A model generated the notes under the pieces. It worked only from the letters and a program-made list of their open reading frames with translations. It did not search any database and was not told where the DNA came from. A DNA stretch of 64,000 nucleotides, from assembly GCF_045679545.1 (NCBI RefSeq), contig NZ_CP166194.1:372001-436000 (forward strand), in the 5' to 3' direction. The DNA is from Enterovibrio sp045679545. Lineage in GTDB: Bacteria > Pseudomonadota > Gammaproteobacteria > Enterobacterales > Vibrionaceae. This document shows, one piece after another, positions 43,851-53,328 of the stretch. The position numbers and the translations under genes are program-made. Each line of letters opens with the position of its first letter. Position 1 is the stretch's first letter.

Positions 43851-43889
43851 CTCATTTCTATTATTAAATAACTTAAGTGACTAACAACT

Positions 43890-44693
43890 ATGAGCATGTT
43901 TGAAGCCTTTGCGCTGGCTTTAATTCAGGGCCTGACAGAATTTCTCCCCGTGTCGAGCTCTGCGCACCTTATTCTCCCTTCAGAAATTCTTGGCTGGCAA
44001 GATCAGGGCTTAGCCTTTGATGTTGCTGTGCATGTGGGTACTTTGCTGGCCGTTGTCGGTTACTTTCGCAAAGAAGTTACCCAGCTGCTTGGCGCGTTTT
44101 TCCGATCGATTTTCAAAGGCGAGCGCTCTGCTGATGCAACCCTTGCGTGGATGATTGCGTTGGCGACGATCCCTGCCTGTATCTTCGGTTTGTTTATGAA
44201 AGACATCATCGAAATATATCTGCGTTCTGCGTGGGTGATTGCGGTGACGTGTATCGTGTTCGGTCTGCTCTTGTGGTGGGTGGATAACAATGCCAAGTGC
44301 GAGATTGATGAATACAAAACCACACCTAAATCGGCGATGCTGATTGGTTTGTCGCAAGCATTAGCGATGATCCCGGGTACGTCTCGCTCTGGCGCGACCA
44401 TGACCATGGCACTTTACTTGGGCTACACCCGTGAAGCGGCGGCGCGTTTCTCGTTCCTGATGTCTATTCCTATCATTGTGCTGGCGGGTAGCTACCTTGG
44501 TTTAGGTTTGGTGAAGAGCGATGTGCCAGTGATGTGGGGGCCGATTTTGGTGGGCGTTGCTGTGTCGTTTGTCAGCGCTTACATCTGTATTCACTGGTTC
44601 TTGAAGCTGGTCACCACCATGGGCATGAAGCCTTTCGTGATTTACCGCGTTCTTCTGGGACTGGGCTTGATGGCGTTTTTAGCGACGCGCTAA
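43890..44693 (+). CDS. uppP: Undecaprenyl-diphosphate phosphatase
   Basis: 267 residues with about eight hydrophobic helices. Both signature loops are present: EFLPVSSSAHLIL (about 17-29) and PGTSRSGATMT (about 162-172), which hold the catalytic Ser, Glu and Arg. It recycles the lipid carrier for peptidoglycan and O-antigen synthesis, and overproduction gives bacitracin resistance. It is 39 nt after folK and probably in the same transcript. Confidence 0.97.
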   Translation: MSMFEAFALALIQGLTEFLPVSSSAHLILPSEILGWQDQGLAFDVAVHVGTLLAVVGYFRKEVTQLLGAFFRSIFKGERSADATLAWMIALATIPACIFGLFMKDIIEIYLRSAWVIAVTCIVFGLLLWWVDNNAKCEIDEYKTTPKSAMLIGLSQALAMIPGTSRSGATMTMALYLGYTREAAARFSFLMSIPIIVLAGSYLGLGLVKSDVPVMWGPILVGVAVSFVSAYICIHWFLKLVTTMGMKPFVIYRVLLGLGLMAFLATR

Positions 44694-44743
44694 GTGTTAA
44701 GAGCAGATAGAGCAGGAAAAGAAGGGCCTAGGTCCTAGAATAG

Positions 44744-44778
44744 AAAAAAGCGGCTCTGTTATCAGAAGCCGCTTTTTT
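44744..44778. terminator. Bidirectional terminator between uppP and cca
   Basis: AAAAAAGCGGCT (44744-44755) / AGCCGCTTTTTT (44767-44778), a perfect 12-bp arm pair. CCTAGG repeats lie on both sides (44725-44739 and 44811-44822). Confidence 0.9.
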
Positions 44779-44829
44779 AGTCTCTTATTTCGGGGCAATG
44801 TTTTCTTTAGGATCCTAGGACCTTAATTC

Positions 44830-46071
44830 TTATTCCGGCTTCTCCGGCCTTGCCTGCGCAAGAAACCCTTTCACCGCTTCAATACGTTGGCGCGTCAATT
44901 CCTCGCGAATTAGCGGCCCTTGAAACCCTGCGGCCACAATGTGTTTCACTTCTACGCGCAATGCCGCCTCAAACGTGCCTAGCAACAAGGTAGCTTGCGG
45001 ATAGGGGCGATCTTCAAACCCAGTTCTTCCTTTGTGATCGGCTTCACTGGCAATGGCAAGTTGCGGCACTTTCTCGGGCTTTCGCCAGCAATCGTTTCGG
45101 TCAAATATCTTAATGAAGGTCGCGGCTTTTAGCTCGCCAGCGTTATGCACGTTGGTGTGTTCAGCGCAGACCAGCAAACCCGCATCGCGATAGGCATTGG
45201 GTACACGAATACGTTGGCAAAGCGCTTTAACGGGTTTTAATCCCAGCTTGGTATGGAGTTTGTGGCTTGGCCATTCTTCTTTGGGTGTGAGCGCTTTTCC
45301 TAGGTCGTGCACCTGCGCCGCAAAGCGGATCACGGGGTCTTCGGTCAGCTGTGCTGCTTGCTCAGCGACCATCAAGGTGTGAATGCCCGTATCAATTTCT
45401 GGGTGCCACTGCTCAGGTTGGGGAACGCCAAACAAGGCATCTATTTCGGGTAGCACGACAGCAAGCGCACCGCAGTCACGCAGTACCTGTAAGAAAATCT
45501 CTGGGTTGGCTGTCAGTAACGACTTTTCCCATTCCTTCCATACTCGCTCTGGCGTCAGCGCACTTAACTCGCCGCTTTCAACCATAGTGCGCATGAGCGC
45601 CATGGTATCGTCAGCGACCGCAAAACCGAGAGAGCGGAATCTTGCCGCAAAGCGTGCAACGCGGAGTACGCGCAGTGGGTCTTCGACAAAGGCGGGGGAA
45701 ACATGACGTAACACGCGATCATTGAGGTCACGCTGTCCGTGGTAGGGGTCAACCAGCGACCCGTCTTTCGCTTGGGCAATGGCATTGATGGTGAGATCGC
45801 GACGCGCCAAATCTTCTTCCAGCGTGACATTCGGGGCGAAATCGCACACAAAGCCTGTGTAACCCGAACCGGATTTACGTTCAGTGCGGGCAAGGGCATG
45901 CTCTTCATGAGATTGCGGGTGCAGGAACACGGGGAAATCTGCGCCGACTTGCTGATAGCCTGCATCTAACATGGTTTTGATGTCAGCCCCAACAACCACC
46001 CAGTCTTTGTCTGCAACATCTAGCCCTAGCAGCTTGTCTCTTACTGCGCCGCCAACAAGGTAGGTATTCAC
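44830..46071 (-). CDS. cca: Multifunctional CCA tRNA nucleotidyltransferase
   Basis: 413 residues, the length of the E. coli-type enzyme with an HD domain. The head has YLVGGAVRDKLLG (4-16) and DKDWVVVGA (21-29), the class II nucleotidyltransferase motif. The neck and body include EEDLARRDLTINAIA (about 105-119). The C-terminal HD domain with VHDLGKAL (about 252-259) gives phosphatase and phosphodiesterase activity. It adds or repairs the CCA end of tRNA. Confidence 0.97.
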   Translation of the reverse strand: MNTYLVGGAVRDKLLGLDVADKDWVVVGADIKTMLDAGYQQVGADFPVFLHPQSHEEHALARTERKSGSGYTGFVCDFAPNVTLEEDLARRDLTINAIAQAKDGSLVDPYHGQRDLNDRVLRHVSPAFVEDPLRVLRVARFAARFRSLGFAVADDTMALMRTMVESGELSALTPERVWKEWEKSLLTANPEIFLQVLRDCGALAVVLPEIDALFGVPQPEQWHPEIDTGIHTLMVAEQAAQLTEDPVIRFAAQVHDLGKALTPKEEWPSHKLHTKLGLKPVKALCQRIRVPNAYRDAGLLVCAEHTNVHNAGELKAATFIKIFDRNDCWRKPEKVPQLAIASEADHKGRTGFEDRPYPQATLLLGTFEAALRVEVKHIVAAGFQGPLIREELTRQRIEAVKGFLAQARPEKPE

Positions 46072-46287
46072 ATGAGTATCCGATATTTAAGCAATAATGT
46101 AGTCATGATATACCCAAACAACGTCAAGATGCAGGATTCAGCGAGGGGGGAATTTTGTATTAGTGTGTAAAAGCTGCGAACCCGCCCCCGATTAATCTGT
46201 CACACCTAGTGATAGCCTTTACATGCTTGGGGCTGCGCGATACCGTGACGTGCCAATCAAATGCGATTGAAGACACAGAGAATTTTC

Positions 46288-48582
46288 ATGTATCAAGATT
46301 TTTTCCGGCTTACCGAATCACCGTTTGCAATAGTGCCAAACCCTAAATTCTACTTCTTGAGTGAGCGACACAAAGAAGCGCTTAGTCATGTCCTTTCGGG
46401 GATCGAAGATGGGGGAGGTTTGGCGTTGTTGACCGGAGAAGTGGGTACCGGAAAAACCACCACCATGAAAGCAATGCTGGAGCGCTTGCCTGAAAAAACA
46501 CAAGTGGCCACCATTCTCAACCCCAGCGTGTCTGTGCTTGAGCTGCTGCAAACGCTTTGTGATGAACTTGGCGTCGAATATCGTGAAGAAGACAGCTTTA
46601 AGCGCTTATATGATGCCATTGCCGACAAGTTGTTTAATAACGAATCTAAAGGTATTCAAACCATTTTGCTGGTGGATGAAGCGCAGCACTTGATGCCAGA
46701 TGTGCTTGAACAGCTTCGTCTACTGACCAACATCGAAACCTCTTACCGTAAATTACTCAAAGTGATTTTGATTGGGCAGCCTGAACTGCAACAAATGCTG
46801 CGTCAGCCAAACCTGCGTCAGCTCGCGCAGCGCATTACTACCCGCTATCACTTGATGCCGTTGACACCGGATGAAGTTCACCAATACATCACGCACCGTA
46901 TCAGTTGTGCGGGGGGGCTTGAGCCTTTATTTGAGGCCTCTGCAGTGAAGCTGATTGCCAAAGAAACTGGCGGAGTGCCGCGCTTGGTGAATGTGGTCTG
47001 CGATCAGTCGCTGAAGCTGGCGTTTAAAGCGTCCAAACAACGCGTAAACAAAGAAATTGCATCTCAAGCCTGTCGAGATGTTCTCGATTGGCAAGATGCG
47101 AGCAAGCCCGCTTTTGGCCAACATGCGCAACGCTCAGTGAGTCGATACTGGCCGTATTACGCAGGGGCAATTGGTGGTGCGGCGTTACTCGCTATCGCTA
47201 TTCGTATTGGCCTGAGTGGCGGCGCAAGCGATGTGTCACCGCCTGTGGCGGCGAATACGGTGACAGGCCTTCCGCCTGCTGCTGTCATTGTGGCAGAGCC
47301 GGCGGTTGATGCTGTGGCGGTGGTCGTTGAGTCACAACCTGCGCCCGCAACGGTTACGAGTCCGATGGTTGAGCCGCCCACGAGCACTGGCTCAGCACAG
47401 CCTGAAACCATGACATTTTCTGCGCTGGTGGCCGAAAGCCTGAGCGCCGGTTCTGCCATGCAAGCGCTTTACAAGTTGTGGGGCTTTGATGCTGACGTAT
47501 TGGCCGCGAGTTGTTCAAAACAAGTCCGTGGTGAGCTTGCTTGCTATAAGAGTAAATTACCTTTTAATCAATTGCTGACGATCGACCGTCCTGCGGTACT
47601 CGCCATGAATGGCCCGGAAGGACGTACATGGTTCGCTGTGCTTTACAGTAAGGGCAATGAGCAATATGAGTTGCTTGCCGGTGACAAGCGTGTCTTGGTC
47701 AGCGAAGCGTTTCTCAAACAAACATGGAACGGTGAGGCGCTTATTTTGTGGCGACCACCATTGGGTAACCCATCTGCTATCACATCAGGCCAACGTGGCG
47801 AGCGCGTTCGTTGGCTTGAACAGCGCTTGAATCTGGTGTTGGGCAGTACCGATCCTATTTCCAATCAATTTGGTTTGGCGCAGCGAAGCAAAGTGCGGGA
47901 GTTTCAGCGCAGCAATGATTTGGATGCCGATGGTATTCCTGGGCCGCTGACGTTTATGGTGCTGGATACTGTACTAGAGATGCCTGGGCCAACCTTGGTC
48001 AACAGCGTGAATGCCACGCCGTCTGAACACGCACTGATTGCCGATGGAGACATTGTGGTGCTACCAGAATCTGATGTGTTCGACGTGGCACTGCAGCCGC
48101 TCCCTGAGCCTGTTCTTGCTGAGCCAGCATATGTTGAGCCTGTGACTGCAGCTGCCACGAACACGGAAAACAGACAAGTTGCGAGTTCTAATCTTTCTAA
48201 AGCCGATAAAGATCAGCTCACGCTAGATAATCTCGATTTGTCGGCACTCTCGCCTGAATTGGCGCTGAAAGTGGAAACGGCTTTGAGTAGCGATAAATCG
48301 CGTACGTTGGAAGCCAAGCTCCAGCGAGTTCAGAATGATATTGATGTGGTGGCTATCGCTGAGCTTTCCGATGACATGCTAAACCGTCTTCCTAAAATGA
48401 ATTTTCAAACTCATATCTACGCATCGAATGAAAAGTCACGCTGGATCAAAGTCAACGACAAGGAAGCCCGTGAGGGGGAATTTGTTGCCGATGGCGTCCT
48501 ATTGCGTGGCATAGAGCCACAACAGGTGGTGGTGCAGTTTGAAGATGCTCTTATTGCTATTCCAGCGTTGACCACGTGGTAG
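46288..48582 (+). CDS. GspA-GspB fusion, type II secretion assembly ATPase
   Basis: 764 residues from ATG 46288, giving the typical GspA head MYQDFFRLTESPFAI. The AAA+ domain (about 1-265) has Walker A GEVGTGKTT (50-58) and Walker B LLVDEAQHL. One TM helix follows at about 285-308, then a periplasmic Pro/Val-rich part, a peptidoglycan-binding domain (about 500-560) and a linker. The last 65 residues (LPKMNFQTHIYASNEKSRWIKVNDKEA.. to ALTTW) are a GspB/ExeB domain. In Aeromonas, ExeA and ExeB are separate proteins that together insert the secretin through peptidoglycan. Here both are in one chain. No other T2SS genes are in this window. Confidence 0.88.
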   Translation: MYQDFFRLTESPFAIVPNPKFYFLSERHKEALSHVLSGIEDGGGLALLTGEVGTGKTTTMKAMLERLPEKTQVATILNPSVSVLELLQTLCDELGVEYREEDSFKRLYDAIADKLFNNESKGIQTILLVDEAQHLMPDVLEQLRLLTNIETSYRKLLKVILIGQPELQQMLRQPNLRQLAQRITTRYHLMPLTPDEVHQYITHRISCAGGLEPLFEASAVKLIAKETGGVPRLVNVVCDQSLKLAFKASKQRVNKEIASQACRDVLDWQDASKPAFGQHAQRSVSRYWPYYAGAIGGAALLAIAIRIGLSGGASDVSPPVAANTVTGLPPAAVIVAEPAVDAVAVVVESQPAPATVTSPMVEPPTSTGSAQPETMTFSALVAESLSAGSAMQALYKLWGFDADVLAASCSKQVRGELACYKSKLPFNQLLTIDRPAVLAMNGPEGRTWFAVLYSKGNEQYELLAGDKRVLVSEAFLKQTWNGEALILWRPPLGNPSAITSGQRGERVRWLEQRLNLVLGSTDPISNQFGLAQRSKVREFQRSNDLDADGIPGPLTFMVLDTVLEMPGPTLVNSVNATPSEHALIADGDIVVLPESDVFDVALQPLPEPVLAEPAYVEPVTAAATNTENRQVASSNLSKADKDQLTLDNLDLSALSPELALKVETALSSDKSRTLEAKLQRVQNDIDVVAIAELSDDMLNRLPKMNFQTHIYASNEKSRWIKVNDKEAREGEFVADGVLLRGIEPQQVVVQFEDALIAIPALTTW

Positions 48583-48596
48583 GGATGAAGAGCGGG

Positions 48597-48650
48597 TTCT
48601 AGGAAGAGCCGGCCTAGGAAGAGCCGGCCTAGGAAGAGCAGAACCCAGAA
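48597..48650. repeat. 15-bp tandem CTAG-containing repeat
   Basis: Three near-identical copies of CCTAGGAAGAGCCGG in tandem, ending with AGAACCC that mirrors the GGGTTCT at its start. It lies between the convergent gspAB fusion and ygiM genes and belongs to the dispersed CCTAGG family of this genome. Confidence 0.75.
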
Positions 48651-48672
48651 CCTTGTCTTATATCCAAAAACC

Positions 48673-48698
48673 AAAAAAGCCGCTTTCGCGGCTTTTTT
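48673..48698. terminator. Bidirectional terminator between gspAB and ygiM
   Basis: AAAAAAGCCGC (48673-48683) / GCGGCTTTTTT (48688-48698) with loop TTTC. A perfect 11-bp stem with A and T runs for use from both strands. Confidence 0.92.
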
Positions 48699-48718
48699 GT
48701 ATTGAGTCTTTTTTACGT

Positions 48719-49333
48719 TTACGCCCAACCGTTATTACGTTTTTTGCGACGTGGGATAAGGTGAGGAAGAATCAAGCCAAACAGCAGACCACCACCCGCG
48801 ACAATACCGCCGTAGGTGAAGTAGCGCATCAGCAAGTCATCTTTTTGCGTATCGATACGTGCACGAAGTTCACGGATTTCCGTTTGTGCGTCAATGAGTT
48901 TCTGATTCAGTTCGCTGGTGTGTTGCTCTAGCTCTTTCACTTGCGCGTTACGTTGGTCCAGTGAGGTGATCAAGCCTTTGGTTTTGGCTTCAGTATCACC
49001 TTGCGCGCTTTCCAATGCTTCTTTCACTTGGGAAAGCTCTGCTTCCAGTGCAGGTAAGCGTGTTTTCAGGCCTGGTTGATTGGTCACGTACTTGGTTTCA
49101 ATCCAACCTTTGCGGCCACGGTCATCAATCACTTGGCTGTAACCTTCATTCCGGTTACGGTCCACAACTGTAATCTTTGTACCAGCATCTATGCTACCCA
49201 CGATGCGATATTGGGAGCCCGGGCCAGAATGCATGTAAGTAAAAAGCTCGTCAGAGATATAGTTGTCCTGCGCGTGTGCCGCTGGAACCACTAGCATCAT
49301 CAATACAGCCAGGGCAGAGAAAAGTTGCTTCAC
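48719..49333 (-). CDS. ygiM: SH3-domain membrane protein of the YgiM/TIGR04211 family
   Basis: 204 residues. A signal peptide ends at about AHAQ (22). A bacterial SH3 domain (about 25-90; YMHSGPGSQYRIVGSIDAGTKITVV and GRKGWIETKYV) follows, then a coiled coil (about 95-165) and one C-terminal TM helix (about 172-190) with a basic tail RRKKRNN. It should sit in the inner membrane with the SH3 domain in the periplasm, perhaps binding cell wall. In E. coli ygiM is next to cca, which matches. Function is not settled. Confidence 0.9.
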   Translation of the reverse strand: MKQLFSALAVLMMLVVPAAHAQDNYISDELFTYMHSGPGSQYRIVGSIDAGTKITVVDRNRNEGYSQVIDDRGRKGWIETKYVTNQPGLKTRLPALEAELSQVKEALESAQGDTEAKTKGLITSLDQRNAQVKELEQHTSELNQKLIDAQTEIRELRARIDTQKDDLLMRYFTYGGIVAGGGLLFGLILPHLIPRRKKRNNGWA

Positions 49334-49479
49334 GGATTCTTCCTTTGGTTGTTCGTGAGTGTCGTTTGTTTTTTACCCTTCGTTTTCGTGCTTTGCTCTT
49401 CCTTGCTGATGCAATCTTCGAGCAGAGACGTAATACGATTGGTATCAGATACTAAAAAATTTTCGGGGCTAGGTACAAC

Positions 49480-49506
49480 AAAAGGGAGGTATAACCTCCC
49501 TTTTTT
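49480..49506 (-). terminator. Terminator of the pit operon
   Basis: AAAAGGGAGGT (49480-49490) / ACCTCCCTTTT (49494-49504), loop ATA. It lies 57 nt after the phosphate transporter stop. Confidence 0.9.
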
Positions 49507-49563
49507 GACCGAAGACTGACATCGCTGCACAAAAACGTGACGGAAATGCCTTTCTTTGCGTAA

Positions 49564-50829
49564 TTACAAACCGAAGATTGCTTCCATGATATAGAAGAAA
49601 ATCACGGCAAGTAGTGCGCCTGCGGGCAAAGTGACCACCCAAGATGCGACGATATTTCTCACCACACCCAAGTTCAGTGCACCAATACCACGTGCAAAAC
49701 CAACACCCAATACCGCACCTACTAGAGTTTGTGTGGTTGAGATTGGCAGGCCAGTACCTGATGCCAAAACAACGGTTGAGGCGGTGGCTAGCTGCGCGGC
49801 GAAACCGCGGCTTGGTGTCAGTTCAGTAATGCCGGTACCGACGGTTGCCATCACCTTATGACCGAGTGTTGCGAGGCCAACAACAATACCGATGCCGCCA
49901 AGTGGCAATATCCACCATGCAATTTGGGTTTTGTCTGAGATTTGCCCCATGTTTTCAACTGTCGAAACGATAGCGGAAAGTGGGCCAATCGCATTGGCAA
50001 CGTCATTGGAACCATGCGCAAATGCCATCGCACACGCTGTTACGACCATTAATAAGCTGAACACACGCTCAACGCCTTGGTAGCCATTGGCGCCCACGTC
50101 GTTGTTTTTGTATTTGCGGCTAATATAGACGTAACCAAAGGCCATGATCAGTGCAGATAGTGCCACTGATACCATGACGGCCTCACCTGTTGTCAGATGA
50201 AGACCAACGTGTTTCAACCCCTTTTTGATGGTGACCATTGCGATGATCATGGCCGTCAAAAACATGTAAACAGGTACAAAACGTTTGGCGTTAATCAAGG
50301 GTTGGTCGGTATCAAAAATCAGGCGCTGGGCGCTGAGAAAGATGACGTAAGCAAAAATACCCGATATCAGCGGTGTGACAAGCCAACTGCCCACGATACC
50401 TTGCACTGAACTCCAATCTACGGCGTGTGCGCCAACAGACACACAAGCGAAGCCAATGATGGCGCCAATGATGGAGTGAGTGGTTGATACCGGCCAGCCC
50501 ATAAAGGACGCAACCAGAAGCCAAGTACCCGCCGCCAGCAATGCTGACATCATGCCGTAGACCAGCACTTCAGGTTGGCTGGCGTACAACGAGGTGTCTA
50601 TCACGCCTTTGCGGATGGTGTCGGTGACTTCGCCACCTGCGAGGTATGCGCCCGCAAATTCGAAGATCATGGCAATAATGATTGCTTGTTTAACGGTTAG
50701 CGCTTTCGAGCCAACAGATGTTCCCATGGCATTAGCAACATCATTTGCACCAATACCAATTGCCATCATGAAACCAAAAGCCGCGGCCACCAAAATAATG
50801 ATGGTGCCGTAATTCGCTAGGATTTCCAT
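49564..50829 (-). CDS. Low-affinity inorganic phosphate transporter, PiT family
   Basis: 421 residues with about ten TM helices and the internal duplication of the PiT family. Both signature blocks are visible: GANDVANAMGTSVGSKALT (about 27-45) and HGSNDVANAIGPLSAI (about 269-284). It carries metal-phosphate into the cell with H+ or Na+. It is 35 nt after a TIGR00153 gene, a pairing found widely. Confidence 0.94.
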   Translation of the reverse strand: MEILANYGTIIILVAAAFGFMMAIGIGANDVANAMGTSVGSKALTVKQAIIIAMIFEFAGAYLAGGEVTDTIRKGVIDTSLYASQPEVLVYGMMSALLAAGTWLLVASFMGWPVSTTHSIIGAIIGFACVSVGAHAVDWSSVQGIVGSWLVTPLISGIFAYVIFLSAQRLIFDTDQPLINAKRFVPVYMFLTAMIIAMVTIKKGLKHVGLHLTTGEAVMVSVALSALIMAFGYVYISRKYKNNDVGANGYQGVERVFSLLMVVTACAMAFAHGSNDVANAIGPLSAIVSTVENMGQISDKTQIAWWILPLGGIGIVVGLATLGHKVMATVGTGITELTPSRGFAAQLATASTVVLASGTGLPISTTQTLVGAVLGVGFARGIGALNLGVVRNIVASWVVTLPAGALLAVIFFYIMEAIFGL

Positions 50830-50864
50830 TGTTTTACCTTGTTATTTGTTCGGTGAACGTTGCA

Positions 50865-51545
50865 CTACGAACGAGATAGCATAAGCTCAAGACGCGAGCC
50901 AACACGTTGTGCCTGATCGGCGATTTCGCCGACCCATTCAAGGATCTTGTACAGGAACATCACATCAACTGGGTTGTATTCACTCTCAATTGACATCAGT
51001 TGCTGACGCAGATGAATTTGCATCGTATCGGTGTCATCTTCGATGGCATCCAATTGATTGATCATCTCTTCCACTAGCGTTACTTCACGTCCTTTAAAGC
51101 CAGTTTCGAGTAATTCATCCAGTTCACTAATAACGCGGCGCGCCTGATCGGCGGCGTCGAGACAGCGCTGCACATAGGCAACAAAGTCTGGGTAAAGAAG
51201 GGAGGGAACCTGAAGTTGACGGCCGATAACACGACCAGCAATGTCTTTGGCGAGGTTAGCTAGCTTGTCTTGCTGAGTCAGCAGATCAAGCATATCAGTG
51301 CGGTCCACGGGGAGGAAAAGACCACGAGGTAATTTAAGACGAATTTCGCGCTTCAAGACATCCGCTTCTTTTTCTAGCGTCGAAATTTCGTGGCGCAAAG
51401 CCTCTGCACGCACCCAGTCTCCTTGCTCGCAAGCTGCGAAGAAGGGAACCAATAATGAACAGCAGTCGTTGACGCGGCTCACGTGACGTTGCAAAGGTTT
51501 TAGAGGGCTCTTTGCGAATAGCCCCATGATTGTATTTACTGGCAT
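50865..51545 (-). CDS. TIGR00153/DUF47 PhoU-like protein
   Basis: 226 residues, all helical, starting MPVNTIMGLFAKSPLKPLQRHV. The DUF47 family is related to PhoU and is almost always next to a pit gene; it is thought to regulate the transporter. The conserved acidic E-x-x-x-D pairs in LEKEADVLKREI and DAIEDDTDTMQ probably bind metals. It is the first gene of the pit operon. Confidence 0.93.
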   Translation of the reverse strand: MPVNTIMGLFAKSPLKPLQRHVSRVNDCCSLLVPFFAACEQGDWVRAEALRHEISTLEKEADVLKREIRLKLPRGLFLPVDRTDMLDLLTQQDKLANLAKDIAGRVIGRQLQVPSLLYPDFVAYVQRCLDAADQARRVISELDELLETGFKGREVTLVEEMINQLDAIEDDTDTMQIHLRQQLMSIESEYNPVDVMFLYKILEWVGEIADQAQRVGSRLELMLSRS

Positions 51546-51724
51546 AGCCGTATCTACCTATCAAGTCTGGATTGGATGCAGACTAATACTTACACAATGG
51601 TGTACAAGCGGCGAATGTTAGCGCAATCACATTCTTATTGATACCGTTTCAGATCAATGAAAGTCTCTTGCCCGAGTGTCTAATTCCCCATATTCTTGTC
51701 CTGCTATTGGTTATAGGTACCGTT

Positions 51725-53251
51725 ATGGAAACTGAGATAGAGTTAAAGTTTTTTGTCTCGTCCGATTTTTCGCGACAAATTCGAGATAAAGCTGCTGATT
51801 TAAAAGTATTGCAGCAATGCCAACGACACCTTGGCAATATCTATTACGATACCCCTGATTTTTTGCTGCGTCAGCACGATATTGGCTTGAGGGTGAGACG
51901 ATACGATGATGTATTTGTTCAAACGCTGAAGACTGCCGGGCGGGTTGTTGCTGGGCTGCACCAGCGACCAGAATATAATGCGGAACTTGAATCTCCCGTT
52001 CCCGATCTTTCATTAATCCCTGCTGATGCCTGGCCAGAAGGGTTGAACCTCGACGCACTCCACGCCAATCTACAGCCTTTATTCTCAACTGATTTTGAAC
52101 GCCAGCAATGGTTACTCGCAATGCCCGACAGCAGTCAGGTTGAGCTGGCCTTTGACAGCGGTGAGGTGACGACAACCGATGGCGGTTATGATCCTATCTG
52201 TGAGGTAGAGATTGAACTGAAATCCGGTCAGACAGATGCACTGTTTGTGCTGGCGCGGGAGTTAGCTGAAAACGGCGGTTTGCGTTTAGGGAACTTGAGC
52301 AAAGCGGCACGTGGCTATCGTCTCGCGACAGGCTATCAAGGCGACGCGGTTAGAGCGCTGTCAATTGTTGGCGTGAATAGCTCTGAGTCAACGGAGCAAG
52401 CCTTTGTAAGGGCGCTCGAACATGCCCTTGAACATTGGCATTACCATGAGCAGATTTACGTTGAGCGCCCTGAGAAAAATGCCATTTTTGAAATGTGCAA
52501 TGCAGTTGCGCTTATCCGCCAAGTCTTGGTGTTATATGGCGGTTTGATCCCTCGTCGTGCTAGCGCCTTGTTGCGCCAAGAACTGCAATGGCTTGAAGGC
52601 GAACTGGATTGGATCAACCAAGCGCGTGCGATTGAACGTTTGGTGGATGACAAAGGCTATTTCCTGCGAAAACTGAATGTTCAGAAGCCATTGCTGGCAA
52701 AGTTAGCTGAAAGCTACGGTGCATTGCCTGAGCGGGCCGACGTACTTGAGCTGCTCCACTCTTCGCGATACTGCAATTTGTTACTCGATCTCAGTCGTTG
52801 GATTTTGACGCGAGGCTGGCAGCCGTTTTTGGATGATAAAGCCCGCGAAAAGCTAGCTGAGCCTATCCGTAGCTTTGCCACTCGTTCGCTGGCAGCGTCA
52901 TATGACGAGTTACTGAGTGTGTTTGCGCTTGAAAATGAGCTCGACAGATTTGGTTACCTAGACCAACAGCCTCGTTTAACGCGTAATTTGCTGTCGGGTT
53001 GTTGTTTGGCGGCACTATATGATGCGGAAGATCGCGAAACCTTCCGATTACCGTGGCTGGATTTACTGCAAGGTATTGATGATATTTTGCTGCTTGAGCC
53101 TATTCGTAAGTTTGCTGAAGACGAAGATTTCAGTGAAGAAGACAAAGCGCAAATCGAAAAATGGCTACGTCGCAAAGAAGAGTCTTTGCTTCATGCCATG
53201 ATGCAATCGCGCCAAATCGGATTAACACTCGATCCTTATTGGGATCAGTAA
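51725..53251 (+). CDS. ygiF: CYTH-CHAD inorganic triphosphatase
   Basis: 508 residues from ATG 51725, giving METEIELKF with the ExExK CYTH motif at the very start; an ATG at 51638 would add an unneeded tail. The CYTH domain (about 1-205) holds the tunnel residues and CEVEIELKSG near 160. The CHAD domain (about 215-505) is helical with conserved His and basic residues that bind polyphosphate. E. coli YgiF hydrolyses inorganic triphosphate, and it too lies just before glnE, though here a channel and a chemoreceptor gene come between. Confidence 0.92.
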   Translation: METEIELKFFVSSDFSRQIRDKAADLKVLQQCQRHLGNIYYDTPDFLLRQHDIGLRVRRYDDVFVQTLKTAGRVVAGLHQRPEYNAELESPVPDLSLIPADAWPEGLNLDALHANLQPLFSTDFERQQWLLAMPDSSQVELAFDSGEVTTTDGGYDPICEVEIELKSGQTDALFVLARELAENGGLRLGNLSKAARGYRLATGYQGDAVRALSIVGVNSSESTEQAFVRALEHALEHWHYHEQIYVERPEKNAIFEMCNAVALIRQVLVLYGGLIPRRASALLRQELQWLEGELDWINQARAIERLVDDKGYFLRKLNVQKPLLAKLAESYGALPERADVLELLHSSRYCNLLLDLSRWILTRGWQPFLDDKAREKLAEPIRSFATRSLAASYDELLSVFALENELDRFGYLDQQPRLTRNLLSGCCLAALYDAEDRETFRLPWLDLLQGIDDILLLEPIRKFAEDEDFSEEDKAQIEKWLRRKEESLLHAMMQSRQIGLTLDPYWDQ

Positions 53252-53301
53252 GCGTATTGGAATCAGTCACTCAGGTTATTTGAATATCTGGTTGAAAAGA
53301 G

Positions 53302-53328
53302 AAATAGCGCCAAGAGGCGCTATTTTTT
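53302..53328. terminator. Terminator between ygiF and the K+ channel gene
   Basis: AAATAGCGCC (53302-53311) / GGCGCTATTT (53316-53325) with loop AAGA and T run to 53328. It follows ygiF by 50 nt. Confidence 0.9.
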
